Below are positions 14,139-22,511 of a stretch of DNA of 23,975 nt, in pieces (position 1 is the first letter of the stretch; the number at the start of each line of letters is the position of its first letter). A program made the translations under genes and the position numbers. The DNA is from CBFGWV01 sp965652545 (GTDB lineage Bacteria > Pseudomonadota > Gammaproteobacteria > Competibacterales > Competibacteraceae): the NCBI GenBank assembly GCA_965652545.1, contig CBFGWV010000041.1, positions 1-23,975 of the forward strand, read 5' to 3'. The notes beneath the pieces are model-generated. The model did not search any database. It was not told the origin of the DNA and was given only the letters and a program-made list of their open reading frames with translations.

Positions 14139-14987
14139 ATGACTGGCCGCCGTCTTGCCTTTTTCATCTCTGATCGCACCGGCATCACGGCCGAGACGCT
14201 CGGCCACAGCCTGCTGACCCAGTTCGACGGGGTGGCGCTGGAGAAGGTCTCCATCCGCTTCGTGGACAGCATCGAGCGGGCCGAGCGCGCCCGCGAGCGG
14301 GTGGACCAGGCGTTTCGTGATACCGGCCTGAAACCGCTGGTTTTCAGTACCTTGATCACTGACGCCTACCGCGACATCGTCAAGCAGAGCCAGTGCCTGT
14401 TTCTGGATTTCTTCGATACGTTCCTGGTGCCGCTGGAGCGGGAGCTTGGCTTGCCCTCCAATCACACAGCGGGGCGCTCGCACGGCATGACCGATGTGGA
14501 TGCCTACTCCTCCCGTATCGAGGCGTTGAACTTCACCCTGACGCACGACGATGGCGGGAGCATCAAGCGCCTGGAGGATGCGGACATCATCCTGGTGGGC
14601 ATCTCGCGTACCGGCAAGACGCCGACCTGTTTGTACCTGAGCCTGCACTACGGCATCCGGGCGGCGAATTTCCCGCTCACGCCGGACGACCTGGAAGAGC
14701 TGCATCTGCCCAAGGCGCTGCAAGGTTTCAAGACCAAGCTGTTCGGGTTGACCACCGACCCGGCGCGGCTACATCAGATCCGCCAGGAACGGCTGCCCAA
14801 CAGCCGCTACGCCTCGCTCAGCCAGTGCGATTTCGAAACCCGCCAAGCGGAGGCCTTGTACCGCCGCTATGGCATTCCCCACCTGCGCACTACGTTGAAA
14901 TCCATCGAGGAAATCGCCGCGACGATCATCGATCTTGCGGACTTGACGCACCGCAAGGTGTACCATCGCCCACCGCTGCATACGTGA
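14139..14987 (+). CDS. ppsR: PEP synthase regulatory kinase/pyrophosphorylase
   Basis: PpsR (DUF299 family, YdiA) inactivates phosphoenolpyruvate synthase by ADP-dependent phosphorylation of a threonine and reactivates it by Pi-dependent dephosphorylation. This sets the pyruvate-to-PEP flux. The 282-residue protein starts FFISDRTGITAETLGHSLL, the family's diagnostic N-terminus. It carries the P-loop-like GISRTGKTPTCLYLSLHYG (154-172) and FPLTPDDLEELHLPKAL, and ends with the conserved RKVYHR. ATG 14139 gives the family N-terminus; earlier in-frame starts lie inside mscL. Its usual partner ppsA is not in the window. Nearby lut, mdh and prp genes all produce or use C3/C4 acids, so the regulator is metabolically at home here. 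Confidence 0.94.
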   Translation: MTGRRLAFFISDRTGITAETLGHSLLTQFDGVALEKVSIRFVDSIERAERARERVDQAFRDTGLKPLVFSTLITDAYRDIVKQSQCLFLDFFDTFLVPLERELGLPSNHTAGRSHGMTDVDAYSSRIEALNFTLTHDDGGSIKRLEDADIILVGISRTGKTPTCLYLSLHYGIRAANFPLTPDDLEELHLPKALQGFKTKLFGLTTDPARLHQIRQERLPNSRYASLSQCDFETRQAEALYRRYGIPHLRTTLKSIEEIAATIIDLADLTHRKVYHRPPLHT

Positions 14988-15144
14988 ACCCTCCGGCTTG
15001 AGCGGGGACGGCAGGCCCGTCGCCGCGGTCCGCTTCACTGGCGACCGGTCGGGGGCGGGAAGGGGCAGGGCATGACGGCCGCCGCCGGATCGTTGCATCC
15101 GGCCGGTGTGTTCAGACTGAACTCGAGTGAAAGAGGATTACACG

Positions 15145-16128
15145 ATGAAACAGCCCGTACGCGTCGCCATCACCGGAGCCGCCGGCAACATCGGCTACGC
15201 CATGGCCTTCCGGATCGCCGCCGGCGGCATGCTGGGCCCGGATCAGCCCGTGATCCTGCACCTGCTGGAGATCACACCGGCGCTCAACGCGCTGCAGGGC
15301 GTCGTGATGGAGCTCAATGACTGCGCATTCCCGCTGCTTGCCGGCATCGTCGCCACCGACGACTTGAAGACGGCGTTCAGCGACGTGGACTTCGCAATGC
15401 TGGTCGGCGCCCGTCCGCGCGGCCCGGGCATGGAGCGCAAGGACTTGCTGTCGGCCAATGGCGCCATTTTCGGCCCCCAGGGCAAGGCGCTGAACGACCA
15501 TGCATCGCGTGATGTGAAAGTGCTCGTCGTCGGCAACCCGGCCAACACCAATGCGCTGATCGCCGCCGCCAACGCGCCGGACCTGGATCCGCGCCAGTTC
15601 ACCGCCATGACCCGGCTGGATCACAACCGCGCCTTGTCGCAGTTGGCCGACAAGACCGGCACCCACGTCAACGACATCAAGCGCATGACGATCTGGGGCA
15701 ACCATTCCTCGACCCAGTACCCGGACCTGAGCCAATGCACGGTCAAGGGGCAGCCGGCGGCCGAATTGGTCGAGCAGGAGTGGTACCGCAATACGTTCAT
15801 CCCCGAGGTGCAGCAGCGCGGGGCGGCGGTCATCAAGGCGCGCGGTGCCTCCAGCGCGGCCTCGGCGGCGTCTGCGGCCATCGACCACATGCGCAGCTGG
15901 GCCCAGGGTACGCGCGATGGCGATTGGGTGAGCATGGGCGTGCCCTCCGACGGCAGCTACGGTATCGCCGAGGGTGTGATCTACTCCTATCCCTGCGTCT
16001 GCAAGAACGGCAAGTATGAGATCGTCCAAGGGCTGTCGATCGACGATTTCAGCCGTGAGCGGATGCAGGCCACCGACAGTGAGTTGCGCGAGGAGCGCGC
16101 GGCGGTCGAGGATTTGCTCAAGGGTTGA
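15145..16128 (+). CDS. mdh: Malate dehydrogenase, type 2 (cytosolic-like), NAD-dependent
   Basis: Mdh reversibly oxidises malate to oxaloacetate in the TCA cycle. The 327-residue protein has the dinucleotide motif ITGAAGNIGYAMAFRIA (9-25) and Glu42 at the end of strand 2, favouring NAD. The active-site loop is GARPRGPGMERKDLL (Arg92, Arg98). VVGNPANTNALI, TRLDHNRA (Arg157) and WGNHSSTQ (catalytic His187) follow. This is the MDH type found in many non-enteric bacteria, distinct from E. coli Mdh. ATG 15145 is preceded by AGAGGA; an earlier in-frame GTG (15127) is unlikely. A 7-bp hairpin (GCCGGAT/ATCCGGC, 15084-15103) lies in the 157-bp leader. A strong terminator follows. Confidence 0.96.
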   Translation: MKQPVRVAITGAAGNIGYAMAFRIAAGGMLGPDQPVILHLLEITPALNALQGVVMELNDCAFPLLAGIVATDDLKTAFSDVDFAMLVGARPRGPGMERKDLLSANGAIFGPQGKALNDHASRDVKVLVVGNPANTNALIAAANAPDLDPRQFTAMTRLDHNRALSQLADKTGTHVNDIKRMTIWGNHSSTQYPDLSQCTVKGQPAAELVEQEWYRNTFIPEVQQRGAAVIKARGASSAASAASAAIDHMRSWAQGTRDGDWVSMGVPSDGSYGIAEGVIYSYPCVCKNGKYEIVQGLSIDDFSRERMQATDSELREERAAVEDLLKG

Positions 16129-16146
16129 GTGTCGCAGCTCAAGCCA

Positions 16147-16180
16147 ACGAAAACGGCGCGGCCCTCCGCGCCGTTTTCGT
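16147..16180. terminator. Strong bidirectional terminator after mdh
   Basis: A perfect 15-bp stem, ACGAAAACGGCGCGG (16147-16161) and its complement (16166-16180), with a four-base loop CCCT. The A-run on the 5' side and the T-run on the 3' side make it work in both directions. It begins 18 bases after the mdh stop and separates mdh from bdhA. Confidence 0.92.
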
Positions 16181-16228
16181 GTGCGCGGCCGTCTACACTA
16201 AGCGACTGACAACAAAGGAGGCGTGATG

Positions 16229-17014
16229 ATGGCCCTCAATGGCAATGTGGCCTTGGTGACCGGCTCGACCAGCGGTATCGGTTTGGGCATCGCCCGTCAT
16301 CTGGCCGCTTGTGGCGCCGACGTCATGCTCAACGGTTTTGGCGATGCCGGGGAGATCGAGCGACTGCGTGCCGGTTTGGCTGCTGAATACGGTGTGCGTG
16401 TCGGGTACTCCGATGCGGATATGTCTCAGCCTGCGGCCATCGCGGCGTTGGTTCGTCGTGTGGAGTCGGATTTCGGTCGGCTGGATGTATTGGTGAACAA
16501 TGCCGGCATTCAGTACACCGCGCCGGTTCAGGATTTCCCGGATGATCGGTGGGATGCGATCATCGCGATCAATCTGTCGTCGGCGTTTCATGCCATCAAG
16601 CATGCTTTGCCGGGTATGCAGGCGCGGGGCCGCGGCCGGATCGTGAATATTGCCTCGGCCCATGGGCTGGTGGCGTCGCCGTTCAAGTCGGCTTATGTTG
16701 CCGCCAAGCATGGGTTGAATGGGTTGACGAAGGTGGTTGCGCTGGAGAATGCGGCCAGTGATATCACGTGCAACGCCATTTGCCCGGGTTGGGTGCTGAC
16801 GCCGCTGGTTCAGAAGCAGATCGATGCCCGCGCTGCGGAGGCGGGCTGTTCCGCGGCGCAGGCGGAGCGCGAGCTGCTGGCTGAGAAACAGCCGTCGCTG
16901 CGGTTTACCACGCCGGAGCAGATCGGGCACATGGTGGCGTTCCTGTGCGGTCCCGGTGGCGCCAACATGACTGGCCTGTGCTGGTCGGTGGATGGTGGCT
17001 GGACGGCGCAGTAG
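16229..17014 (+). CDS. bdhA: D-3-hydroxybutyrate dehydrogenase
   Basis: A short-chain dehydrogenase that oxidises (R)-3-hydroxybutyrate to acetoacetate with NAD, a step in use of polyhydroxybutyrate or external ketone bodies. The 261-residue protein has TGSTSGIG (11-18), NNAG (90-93) and the catalytic Ser143, Tyr156 and Lys160 (YVAAK). Features specific for this enzyme rather than a generic SDR are GIQYTAPVQDFPDDRWDAIIAINL, ASAHGLVASPFKSAYVAAKHG, and CNAICPGWVLTPLVQKQI. AAAGGAGG (16214-16221) lies seven bases before ATG 16229; ATG 16226 and GTG 16223 are possible in-frame starts. The following co-oriented gene encodes a patatin, the pairing known as bdhA-patD in Legionella, but here the two are separated by a long repeat element. 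Confidence 0.93.
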   Translation: MALNGNVALVTGSTSGIGLGIARHLAACGADVMLNGFGDAGEIERLRAGLAAEYGVRVGYSDADMSQPAAIAALVRRVESDFGRLDVLVNNAGIQYTAPVQDFPDDRWDAIIAINLSSAFHAIKHALPGMQARGRGRIVNIASAHGLVASPFKSAYVAAKHGLNGLTKVVALENAASDITCNAICPGWVLTPLVQKQIDARAAEAGCSAAQAERELLAEKQPSLRFTTPEQIGHMVAFLCGPGGANMTGLCWSVDGGWTAQ

Positions 17015-17069
17015 CGACTGACGATCCGGCTGGGTCCTTGGCCGGCCCCCGTCGCATCGCCCAACCTCC

Positions 17070-17185
17070 GCCTTTCGGGGCTGGCGGGGTCTTGGTCCGA
17101 CGCGCTGTGAACACGTCCGTGTGAGCTCGACGGCCGCATCCCTGCGGCCGACGGTCTGACCAAGACCCCGCCAGCCCCGAAAGGC
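17070..17185. repeat. Cruciform-like repeat element, copy 2 (28-bp perfect arms)
   Basis: Bases 17070-17097 and 17158-17185 are perfect reverse complements (28 bp). The core carries hairpins ACAC-GTCC-GTGT (17112-17123) and GGCCGCA-TCCC-TGCGGCC (17132-17149). Compared with copy 1 at 8672-8789, the core is nearly identical, and hairpin B shows a compensatory change (A-T to C-G at 17135/17146). The arms outside the core are unrelated between the copies. AAGGCTCGC directly overlaps the right end (17181-17189); the same word lies about 60 bp beyond copy 1. The element fills most of the 308-bp gap between bdhA and the patatin gene, in which I see no gene. Confidence 0.9.
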
Positions 17186-17322
17186 TCGCCTCAGTGGGTG
17201 TTCTACGGTGCGCTAAACGGGCTTCGAGCCATGTCTGGTCGCCAGATTTCCAACAGAGATGGTTGAGTTTAGTAATTGTGCGCCGCACCATGCTTTGAAC
17301 TGAGTTCCCTCGGAGCAGCGGG

Positions 17323-18300
17323 ATGCGTGAATGGTTGCGGTGGCGGCGGGGTATTCGAGCCAAGCCGCTGGCCTTGGCGCTGCAAGGTGGCGGAGCGCAC
17401 GGTGCCTTTACCTGGGGTGCGCTGGAGGTGCTGCTCGATGAGCCGCGGGTGTCGATCGGTGCGCTATGCGGGACCAGTGCCGGTGCGATGAATGCGGTGG
17501 TCGTGGCACAGGGCTTGGTCGAGGGCGGGCCGGCCCGGGCGCGGGTGTTGCTGGAGGTGTTCTGGTCGCGCGTGGCGGGGTTGAGCTGGGGGTCTGGGAT
17601 CGATGCGGGTCTGCGCCATCACTGGCTGATGCTGCTCAGTCACTGGTTGTCGCCGTATCAGCTCAATCCACTCAATCACAATCCGCTGCGCGACCTGCTC
17701 GCCGATATCGTCGATTTTGAGGCCTTACGCCGCCCGTCAGCACCGCGGTTGTATATCGCGGCGACGGAGGTTCGTCGTGGGCGGGTGCGGGTTTTCGATA
17801 ACGCCACGTTGTCCCTGGATGCGGTTTTGGCGTCGGCGTGCCTTCCTCAGTGGTTCCAGGCGGTGGAAATCGACGGTGAGGCTTATTGGGATGGGGGGTT
17901 CACCGGCAATCCCGTGTTGTATCCGCTCATTGAGCAAGGCAGGGGCGGCGATGTCCTGCTGGTACAGCTCAATCCTTCGGTCCGTGACCGGGTGCCGCGC
18001 GATCCTCAGGCGATTGCCAGCCGGGTCAATGAGATCACCTTCAATGCGGTGTTGATGAGCGAGCTGCGCCTGCTGACGACGCGCGGCCGTGCGGGCAGTC
18101 GAGTGCGTCTGCACCGTATCGTCAGCGATGAGCTGGTCACGGCGTTGTCCATGGCTAGTAAGCTGAATCCAAACGCCGGCTGGCTGGATACCTTGCGTAG
18201 TCATGGTGCCGATGCGGCCCGGAACTGGTTGGCCGGCCATGCAGATGATATCGGCCGGCGGGCGAGTTTCGACCCGCGTTCGCTGTTCACTGACGACTGA
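17323..18300 (+). CDS. Patatin-like phospholipase (PatD-like)
   Basis: A 325-residue serine lipid acyl hydrolase with the patatin Ser-Asp dyad. The oxyanion motif is GGGAHG (22-27), the nucleophile elbow GTSAG places Ser52, and DGG places Asp190. The N-terminus is basic (MREWLRWRRG) but shows no clear signal peptide, so the protein is probably cytoplasmic or membrane-associated. The region WLSPYQLNPLNHNPLRDLL after the elbow and RLYIAATEVRRGRVRVFDN are typical of the subgroup found beside 3-hydroxybutyrate dehydrogenase genes. Position after bdhA matches the Legionella bdhA-patD pair, suggesting a role in mobilising stored lipid or polyhydroxyalkanoate; that link is inferred. GGAG precedes the ATG. 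Confidence 0.9.
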   Translation: MREWLRWRRGIRAKPLALALQGGGAHGAFTWGALEVLLDEPRVSIGALCGTSAGAMNAVVVAQGLVEGGPARARVLLEVFWSRVAGLSWGSGIDAGLRHHWLMLLSHWLSPYQLNPLNHNPLRDLLADIVDFEALRRPSAPRLYIAATEVRRGRVRVFDNATLSLDAVLASACLPQWFQAVEIDGEAYWDGGFTGNPVLYPLIEQGRGGDVLLVQLNPSVRDRVPRDPQAIASRVNEITFNAVLMSELRLLTTRGRAGSRVRLHRIVSDELVTALSMASKLNPNAGWLDTLRSHGADAARNWLAGHADDIGRRASFDPRSLFTDD

Positions 18301-18353
18301 TACCGCCTGCCCTTTTCGGCCGCGTGTCCTGCGCCGCCGCGCAATAGTCAGCA

Positions 18354-18418
18354 TTGACATTTCCAAGATACGGTGCCGCAGGTATTTGGTAATCTAATTG
18401 TCGCTCGTGAAACCAATA
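18354..18418 (+). promoter_or_regulatory. Probable prp promoter region
   Basis: A consensus -35 box TTGACA lies at 18354-18359, but no good -10 box stands 16-18 bases downstream; TATTTG (18383) and TAATCT (18390) are AT-rich alternatives. TTGGT (18386-18390) and ACCAA (18412-18416) form an inverted pair 21 bases apart, a possible regulator site. No prpR gene is seen in the window. Confidence 0.25.
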
Positions 18419-18457
18419 TCATCATGCGAGTGCGGTTCTACTGGAGGGAGACAGCTC

Positions 18458-20347
18458 ATGCGTTATGAGGACTTCTACCGTCGCTCGATCGACGAGCCGG
18501 AAGCGTTCTGGGGCGAAGAGGCCAAGCGCATCGATTGGCACACGCCGCCCCGGCAGGTGCTGGATTATTCCAATCCCCCCTTCCGCCGCTGGTTTGTCGG
18601 TGGAACCACCAATCTCTGTCATAACGCGGTGGACCGTCATCTGGACACGCGTCCGGATCAGACGGCGCTGATCTATCGCTCCACCGAAACCGACGAGCAG
18701 CGTCTATACACGTTTCGCGACCTGCATCGCGAGGTGAACCAGGTTGCCGCCGCGCTGCAGGCGCTGGGTGTGGGCAAGGGCGATCGCGTCGTCATCTACA
18801 TGCCGATGATTGCCGAGGCGGTGTTTGCCATGCTCGCCTGTGCCCGCCTGGGAGCGGTACATTCGGTGGTGTTCGGTGGCTTTGCCGCACCCAATCTGGC
18901 GGTGCGTATCGACGATGCCCGGCCCAAGGTGCTGGTGACTGCCGATGCCGGCATGCGCGCGGGCAAGCCGGTTCCATACAAGCATTTGGTGGACGAGGCG
19001 TGCCAGTTGGCCGAGCACCCGCCGGCCACGGTGGTGATCGTCAATCGCGGGTTGGGTGTCGATGTGCCGCGCACGGAAGGTCGCGATCTCGACTATGGCG
19101 AACTCGTCGCCCGCCATGCCGGTGCACAGGTGGCGTGCGAGTGGCTGGAGTCGAACGAGCCCAGTTATGTGCTCTACACCTCCGGCACGACCGGCAAGCC
19201 CAAGGGCGTGCAGCGCGATGTCGGCGGCTACGCCGTGGCCCTGGCCGCGTCGATGGCCCATGTCTACGGCGCCAATCCCGGCGAGACGATGTTCACCACC
19301 TCGGATATCGGCTGGGTCGTGGGTCACTCGTACATCGTCTACGGTCCGTTGATCCATGGCATGGCGACAGTGGTTTACGAGGGGCTGCCGATCCGCCCCG
19401 ATCCGGGTATCTGGTGGGAGATCGTCGAGGAGCACGATGTCTCGGTCATGTTCAGCTCGCCCACGGCGATTCGCGTGCTGAAGAAGCAGGATCCGGCCTA
19501 TCTCAAACGGCATGACCTCTCCAGCCTGCGCTACTTGTTCCTGGCCGGCGAGCCGTTGGATGAGCCGACCAGCCGCTGGATTTCCGACGCGCTGGGTGTC
19601 CCGGTCATCGACCATTATTGGCAGACCGAAACCGGCTGGGCGATGCTCAGCTATCTGCCGGGAGTGGACTTGAAGCCCAACCGCTTCGGCTCGCCCGGCT
19701 TTCCCAACTACGGCTACGACATCCGCGTCATCGATGAGATTACAGGCCAGGACTGCGCCGCTGGCGAGAAGGGCGTGCTCACCGTGGTGCCGCCCCTGCC
19801 GCCGGGTTGCCTGAGCACCGTGTGGGGCGATGACGAGCGTTTCATCAAGAGCTATTTCTCCACCTTCAATGCGCTGCTTTACAGCTCGTCGGACTGGGCG
19901 GTTCGCGATGCCGAGGGCTATTTCTTCATCCTCGGGCGCACCGACGATGTGATCAATGTCGCCGGCCATCGTCTCGGCACGCGGGAGATCGAAGAGGCCG
20001 TCTCGGCGCATGCGGCGGTCGCCGAGGTGGCCGTGGTCGGGGTGCACGATGAGCTCAAAGGGCAAGTGCCGGTGGTCTTCGTCACCGTCAAATCGCCCGA
20101 GCGCCTGCAGACCGACGAGGGTCGCGCTGCACTGGAGCGGGAGATTCTCGCCAAGGTGGTCGAGATGCTCGGTGCGGTGGCGCGGCCGGCCAGGGTTCAT
20201 TTCGTCAATGCGTTGCCCAAGACCCGCTCGGGCAAGCTGTTGCGCCGTTCCATACAAGCGGTGGCAGAGGGCCGGGACCCGGGCGATCTGTCGACGCTGG
20301 ACGACCCCGGCTCCCTGGACGAGGTCCGTCGCGTCATCGGCCGTTGA
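18458..20347 (+). CDS. prpE: Propionate-CoA ligase
   Basis: PrpE activates propionate to propionyl-CoA through an acyl-adenylate, the entry step of the methylcitrate cycle. The 629-residue protein matches E. coli PrpE (628) along its whole length. Motifs include TSGTTGKPKGVQRD (241-254), YWQTETGW (387-394), LGRTDDVINVAGHRLGTREIEE (492-513) and the acetylatable Lys593 in LPKTRSGKLLRR. The N-terminal FYRRSIDEPEAFW and SNPPFRRWF..TNLCHNAVDR distinguish PrpE from acetyl-CoA synthetase. ATG 18458 is preceded by GGAGGGAG; an earlier in-frame start (18398) is not conserved. It heads the prp cluster, whereas in enterobacteria prpE is the last gene. prpB follows after 27 bp. Confidence 0.96.
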   Translation: MRYEDFYRRSIDEPEAFWGEEAKRIDWHTPPRQVLDYSNPPFRRWFVGGTTNLCHNAVDRHLDTRPDQTALIYRSTETDEQRLYTFRDLHREVNQVAAALQALGVGKGDRVVIYMPMIAEAVFAMLACARLGAVHSVVFGGFAAPNLAVRIDDARPKVLVTADAGMRAGKPVPYKHLVDEACQLAEHPPATVVIVNRGLGVDVPRTEGRDLDYGELVARHAGAQVACEWLESNEPSYVLYTSGTTGKPKGVQRDVGGYAVALAASMAHVYGANPGETMFTTSDIGWVVGHSYIVYGPLIHGMATVVYEGLPIRPDPGIWWEIVEEHDVSVMFSSPTAIRVLKKQDPAYLKRHDLSSLRYLFLAGEPLDEPTSRWISDALGVPVIDHYWQTETGWAMLSYLPGVDLKPNRFGSPGFPNYGYDIRVIDEITGQDCAAGEKGVLTVVPPLPPGCLSTVWGDDERFIKSYFSTFNALLYSSSDWAVRDAEGYFFILGRTDDVINVAGHRLGTREIEEAVSAHAAVAEVAVVGVHDELKGQVPVVFVTVKSPERLQTDEGRAALEREILAKVVEMLGAVARPARVHFVNALPKTRSGKLLRRSIQAVAEGRDPGDLSTLDDPGSLDEVRRVIGR

Positions 20348-20374
20348 TGGGTCAGGACAACATCGGAGATTCAC

Positions 20375-21259
20375 ATGGCAAAACCTGATTCGGCAGGTGC
20401 ACGGTTCAAGCAGGCCGTGCGCGAAGAGCGCCCGCTGCAAGTCATCGGCGCGGTGAACGCATATTTCGCCCGGCTCGCCGAGCACAGCGGCTATCGCGCG
20501 CTGTACCTCTCCGGCGGTGGGGTGGCCGCCTGTTCGTGCGGGATTCCGGACCTGGGCATCACCACGCTGGAGGATGTCGCCACCGAGGCACGGCGGATTA
20601 CCGATGTGACGGACTTGCCGCTGCTGGTCGATATCGATACTGGTTGGGGCGGGGCCTTCAATATCGCCCGCGCCATCCGTACGCTGGATCGGCTCGGGGT
20701 GGCGGCGGTGCATATCGAGGACCAAGTGCAGCAGAAGCGCTGCGGGCACAGGCCCAACAAGGCCATCGTGGCCCAGGATGAAATGGTCGACCGCATCAAG
20801 GCCGCGGTCGATGCTCGTTTGGATGCGGACTTCGTCATCATGGCGCGCACCGATGCCCTGGCGGTCGACGGCCTGCAGGCGGCGATCGACCGCGCCGGTG
20901 CCTGCGTGGAGGCCGGTGCTGACATGATCTTCCCCGAGGCGGTCACCGAACTGGCCATGTACCGCCAGTTTGCCGAGGCGGTCGATGTGCCGGTGCTGGC
21001 CAACATCACCGAGTTCGGTTCGACGCCCTTGTTCACCGTGGATGAGCTGCGTGAAGCCGGGGTGGCCTTGGCACTTTATCCGCTGTCGACCTTCCGCGCC
21101 GCCAGCAAGGCAGCGCTGGAGGTCTATCAGGCCATCCGCCGCGATGGCACCCAGCAGCGGGTCGTGGAGCGCATGCAGACCCGGGCCGAGCTGTACGACC
21201 ACCTGGGTTATCACGATTACGAGCGCAAGCTCGACGCCTTGTTCGCCAAGGGGCGATGA
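20375..21259 (+). CDS. prpB: 2-methylisocitrate lyase
   Basis: PrpB cleaves 2-methylisocitrate into pyruvate and succinate, the last step of the methylcitrate cycle. The 294-residue protein belongs to the isocitrate lyase/PEP mutase superfamily. The active-site loop KRCGHRPNK carries Lys121, Arg122, Cys123, Gly124 and His125, with the same numbering as E. coli PrpB. Metal ligands are in LVDIDTGWGG (Asp86, Asp88) and HIEDQ (Glu115). ALYLSGGGVAACSCGIPDLGITTLEDV distinguishes it from isocitrate lyase. GGAGA lies before the ATG. It is sandwiched between prpE (27 bp) and prpC (37 bp), so the genes are one transcript. Confidence 0.97.
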   Translation: MAKPDSAGARFKQAVREERPLQVIGAVNAYFARLAEHSGYRALYLSGGGVAACSCGIPDLGITTLEDVATEARRITDVTDLPLLVDIDTGWGGAFNIARAIRTLDRLGVAAVHIEDQVQQKRCGHRPNKAIVAQDEMVDRIKAAVDARLDADFVIMARTDALAVDGLQAAIDRAGACVEAGADMIFPEAVTELAMYRQFAEAVDVPVLANITEFGSTPLFTVDELREAGVALALYPLSTFRAASKAALEVYQAIRRDGTQQRVVERMQTRAELYDHLGYHDYERKLDALFAKGR

Positions 21260-21296
21260 GCCCCCGCGGACGTCATATCACCCTGGAGACACACGT

Positions 21297-22451
21297 ATGA
21301 GCCAGGAAAACAGCGGGCTGCCCAAGCCCAAAAAGTCGGTGGCCTTATCGGGGACCGCCGCCGGCAACACTGCTTTGTGCACGGTCGGCCGCACCGGCAA
21401 CGACTTGCATTACCGCGGCTACGACATCCTCGATATCGCCGATACCTGCGAGTTCGAGGAAATCGCTCACCTGCTGGTCCACGAGAAGCTGCCCAACCGC
21501 GCCGAGCTTGCCGCCTACAAGGCGCGGCTGCGCGCCCTGCGCGGTCTGCCGCAGGCCGTCCGCGGCACTCTGGAACAGCTGCCGGCGGCGGCCCACCCCA
21601 TGGATGTGCTGCGCACCGGGTGCTCCGCCTTGGGCTGCGCGCTGCCCGAGCGCGATGACCACAGTGTCGCTGGTGCCCGCGATATCGCCGATCGCCTCAT
21701 GGCCTCGTTCGGCTCGATGCTGCTGTATTGGTACCACTACAGCCACAACGGCAAGCGTATCGAGGTGGAGACCGATGACGACTCCATCGGCGGACACTTC
21801 CTGCACCTGTTGCATGGCAAACCGGCGTCGGCGGCGTGGGTGCGGGCGATGCACACCTCGCTCAACCTCTACGCCGAGCACGAGTTCAACGCCTCCACCT
21901 TCGCCGCCCGCGTGATTGCCGGCACCGGCGCGGACATGCACGGCGCCATCACCGGGGCCATCGGCGCGCTGCGCGGGCCCAAACACGGCGGTGCCAATGA
22001 GGTGGCCTTCGATATCCAGGGCCGCTACGCCGACCCCGACGAGGCGGAAAAGGACATCCGCGAGCGGGTTGCACGCAAGGAGATCGTCATCGGCTTCGGT
22101 CACCCGGTGTACACGGTGGCCGACCCGCGCAACCAGGTAATCAAGCGCGTCGCCAAACGGCTGTCGGAGGAGGCGGGGAGCATGAAGCTCTATGCCATTG
22201 CCGAGCGTATCGAGTCGGTCATGTGGGAGATGAAGTCGATGTTCCCCAACCTCGATTGGTTCTCGGCCGTGAGCTACCACATGATGGGTATTCCCACCGC
22301 CATGTTCACACCGCTGTTTGTGGTCTCGCGCACCTCCGGCTGGACCGCCCATGTGATCGAGCAGCGCATCGACGGCAAGATCATCCGCCCTTCGGCGAAC
22401 TATGTCGGGCCCGAGGATGTGCGCTTCGTGCCCATCGACGAGCGCCCCTGA
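21297..22451 (+). CDS. prpC: 2-methylcitrate synthase
   Basis: PrpC condenses propionyl-CoA with oxaloacetate to 2-methylcitrate. The 384-residue protein is a short type-II-like citrate synthase homologue. Catalytic residues are His230 (GPKHGGANE), His269 (GFGHPVYTVADPR) and Asp320 (NLDWFSA). The N-terminal KSVALSGTAAGNTALCTVGRTGNDLHYRGYDI and the position between prpB and prpD identify it as PrpC rather than GltA. ATG 21297 has GGAGA upstream; the open frame continues far 5' inside prpB but that part is a shadow frame. The oxaloacetate it uses could come from the nearby mdh. A short hairpin lies in the 60-bp gap to prpD. Confidence 0.96.
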   Translation: MSQENSGLPKPKKSVALSGTAAGNTALCTVGRTGNDLHYRGYDILDIADTCEFEEIAHLLVHEKLPNRAELAAYKARLRALRGLPQAVRGTLEQLPAAAHPMDVLRTGCSALGCALPERDDHSVAGARDIADRLMASFGSMLLYWYHYSHNGKRIEVETDDDSIGGHFLHLLHGKPASAAWVRAMHTSLNLYAEHEFNASTFAARVIAGTGADMHGAITGAIGALRGPKHGGANEVAFDIQGRYADPDEAEKDIRERVARKEIVIGFGHPVYTVADPRNQVIKRVAKRLSEEAGSMKLYAIAERIESVMWEMKSMFPNLDWFSAVSYHMMGIPTAMFTPLFVVSRTSGWTAHVIEQRIDGKIIRPSANYVGPEDVRFVPIDERP

Positions 22452-22472
22452 CGAACTCCATTTCAGTCAACC

Positions 22473-22487
22473 GGCGGCTGTGCCGCC
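22473..22487 (+). other. Small intercistronic hairpin between prpC and prpD
   Basis: GGCGGC-TGT-GCCGCC, a 6-bp stem without a T-run, so not a terminator. It may stabilise or process the polycistronic mRNA; its effect is unknown. Confidence 0.4.
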
Positions 22488-22511
22488 AACACCGAAACGA
22501 CGAGGAACACC

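Noticed and set aside
15042..15051. CGACCGGTCG palindrome upstream of mdh as an operator
   Set aside because: A 10-bp palindrome is expected by chance in GC-rich DNA of this size; no second copy or promoter boxes are associated.
18386..18402. Sigma-54 (-24/-12) promoter for prpE, as in E. coli prp operons
   Set aside because: TGG and TTG are spaced about right, but the -12 GC is GT and the -24 CAC is missing; no prpR is visible.
18704..21214. 836-codon open frame on the minus strand opposite prpE and prpB
   Set aside because: Antisense shadow of two clear genes; His- and Gly-rich composition, no domain, crosses the prpE-prpB gap.
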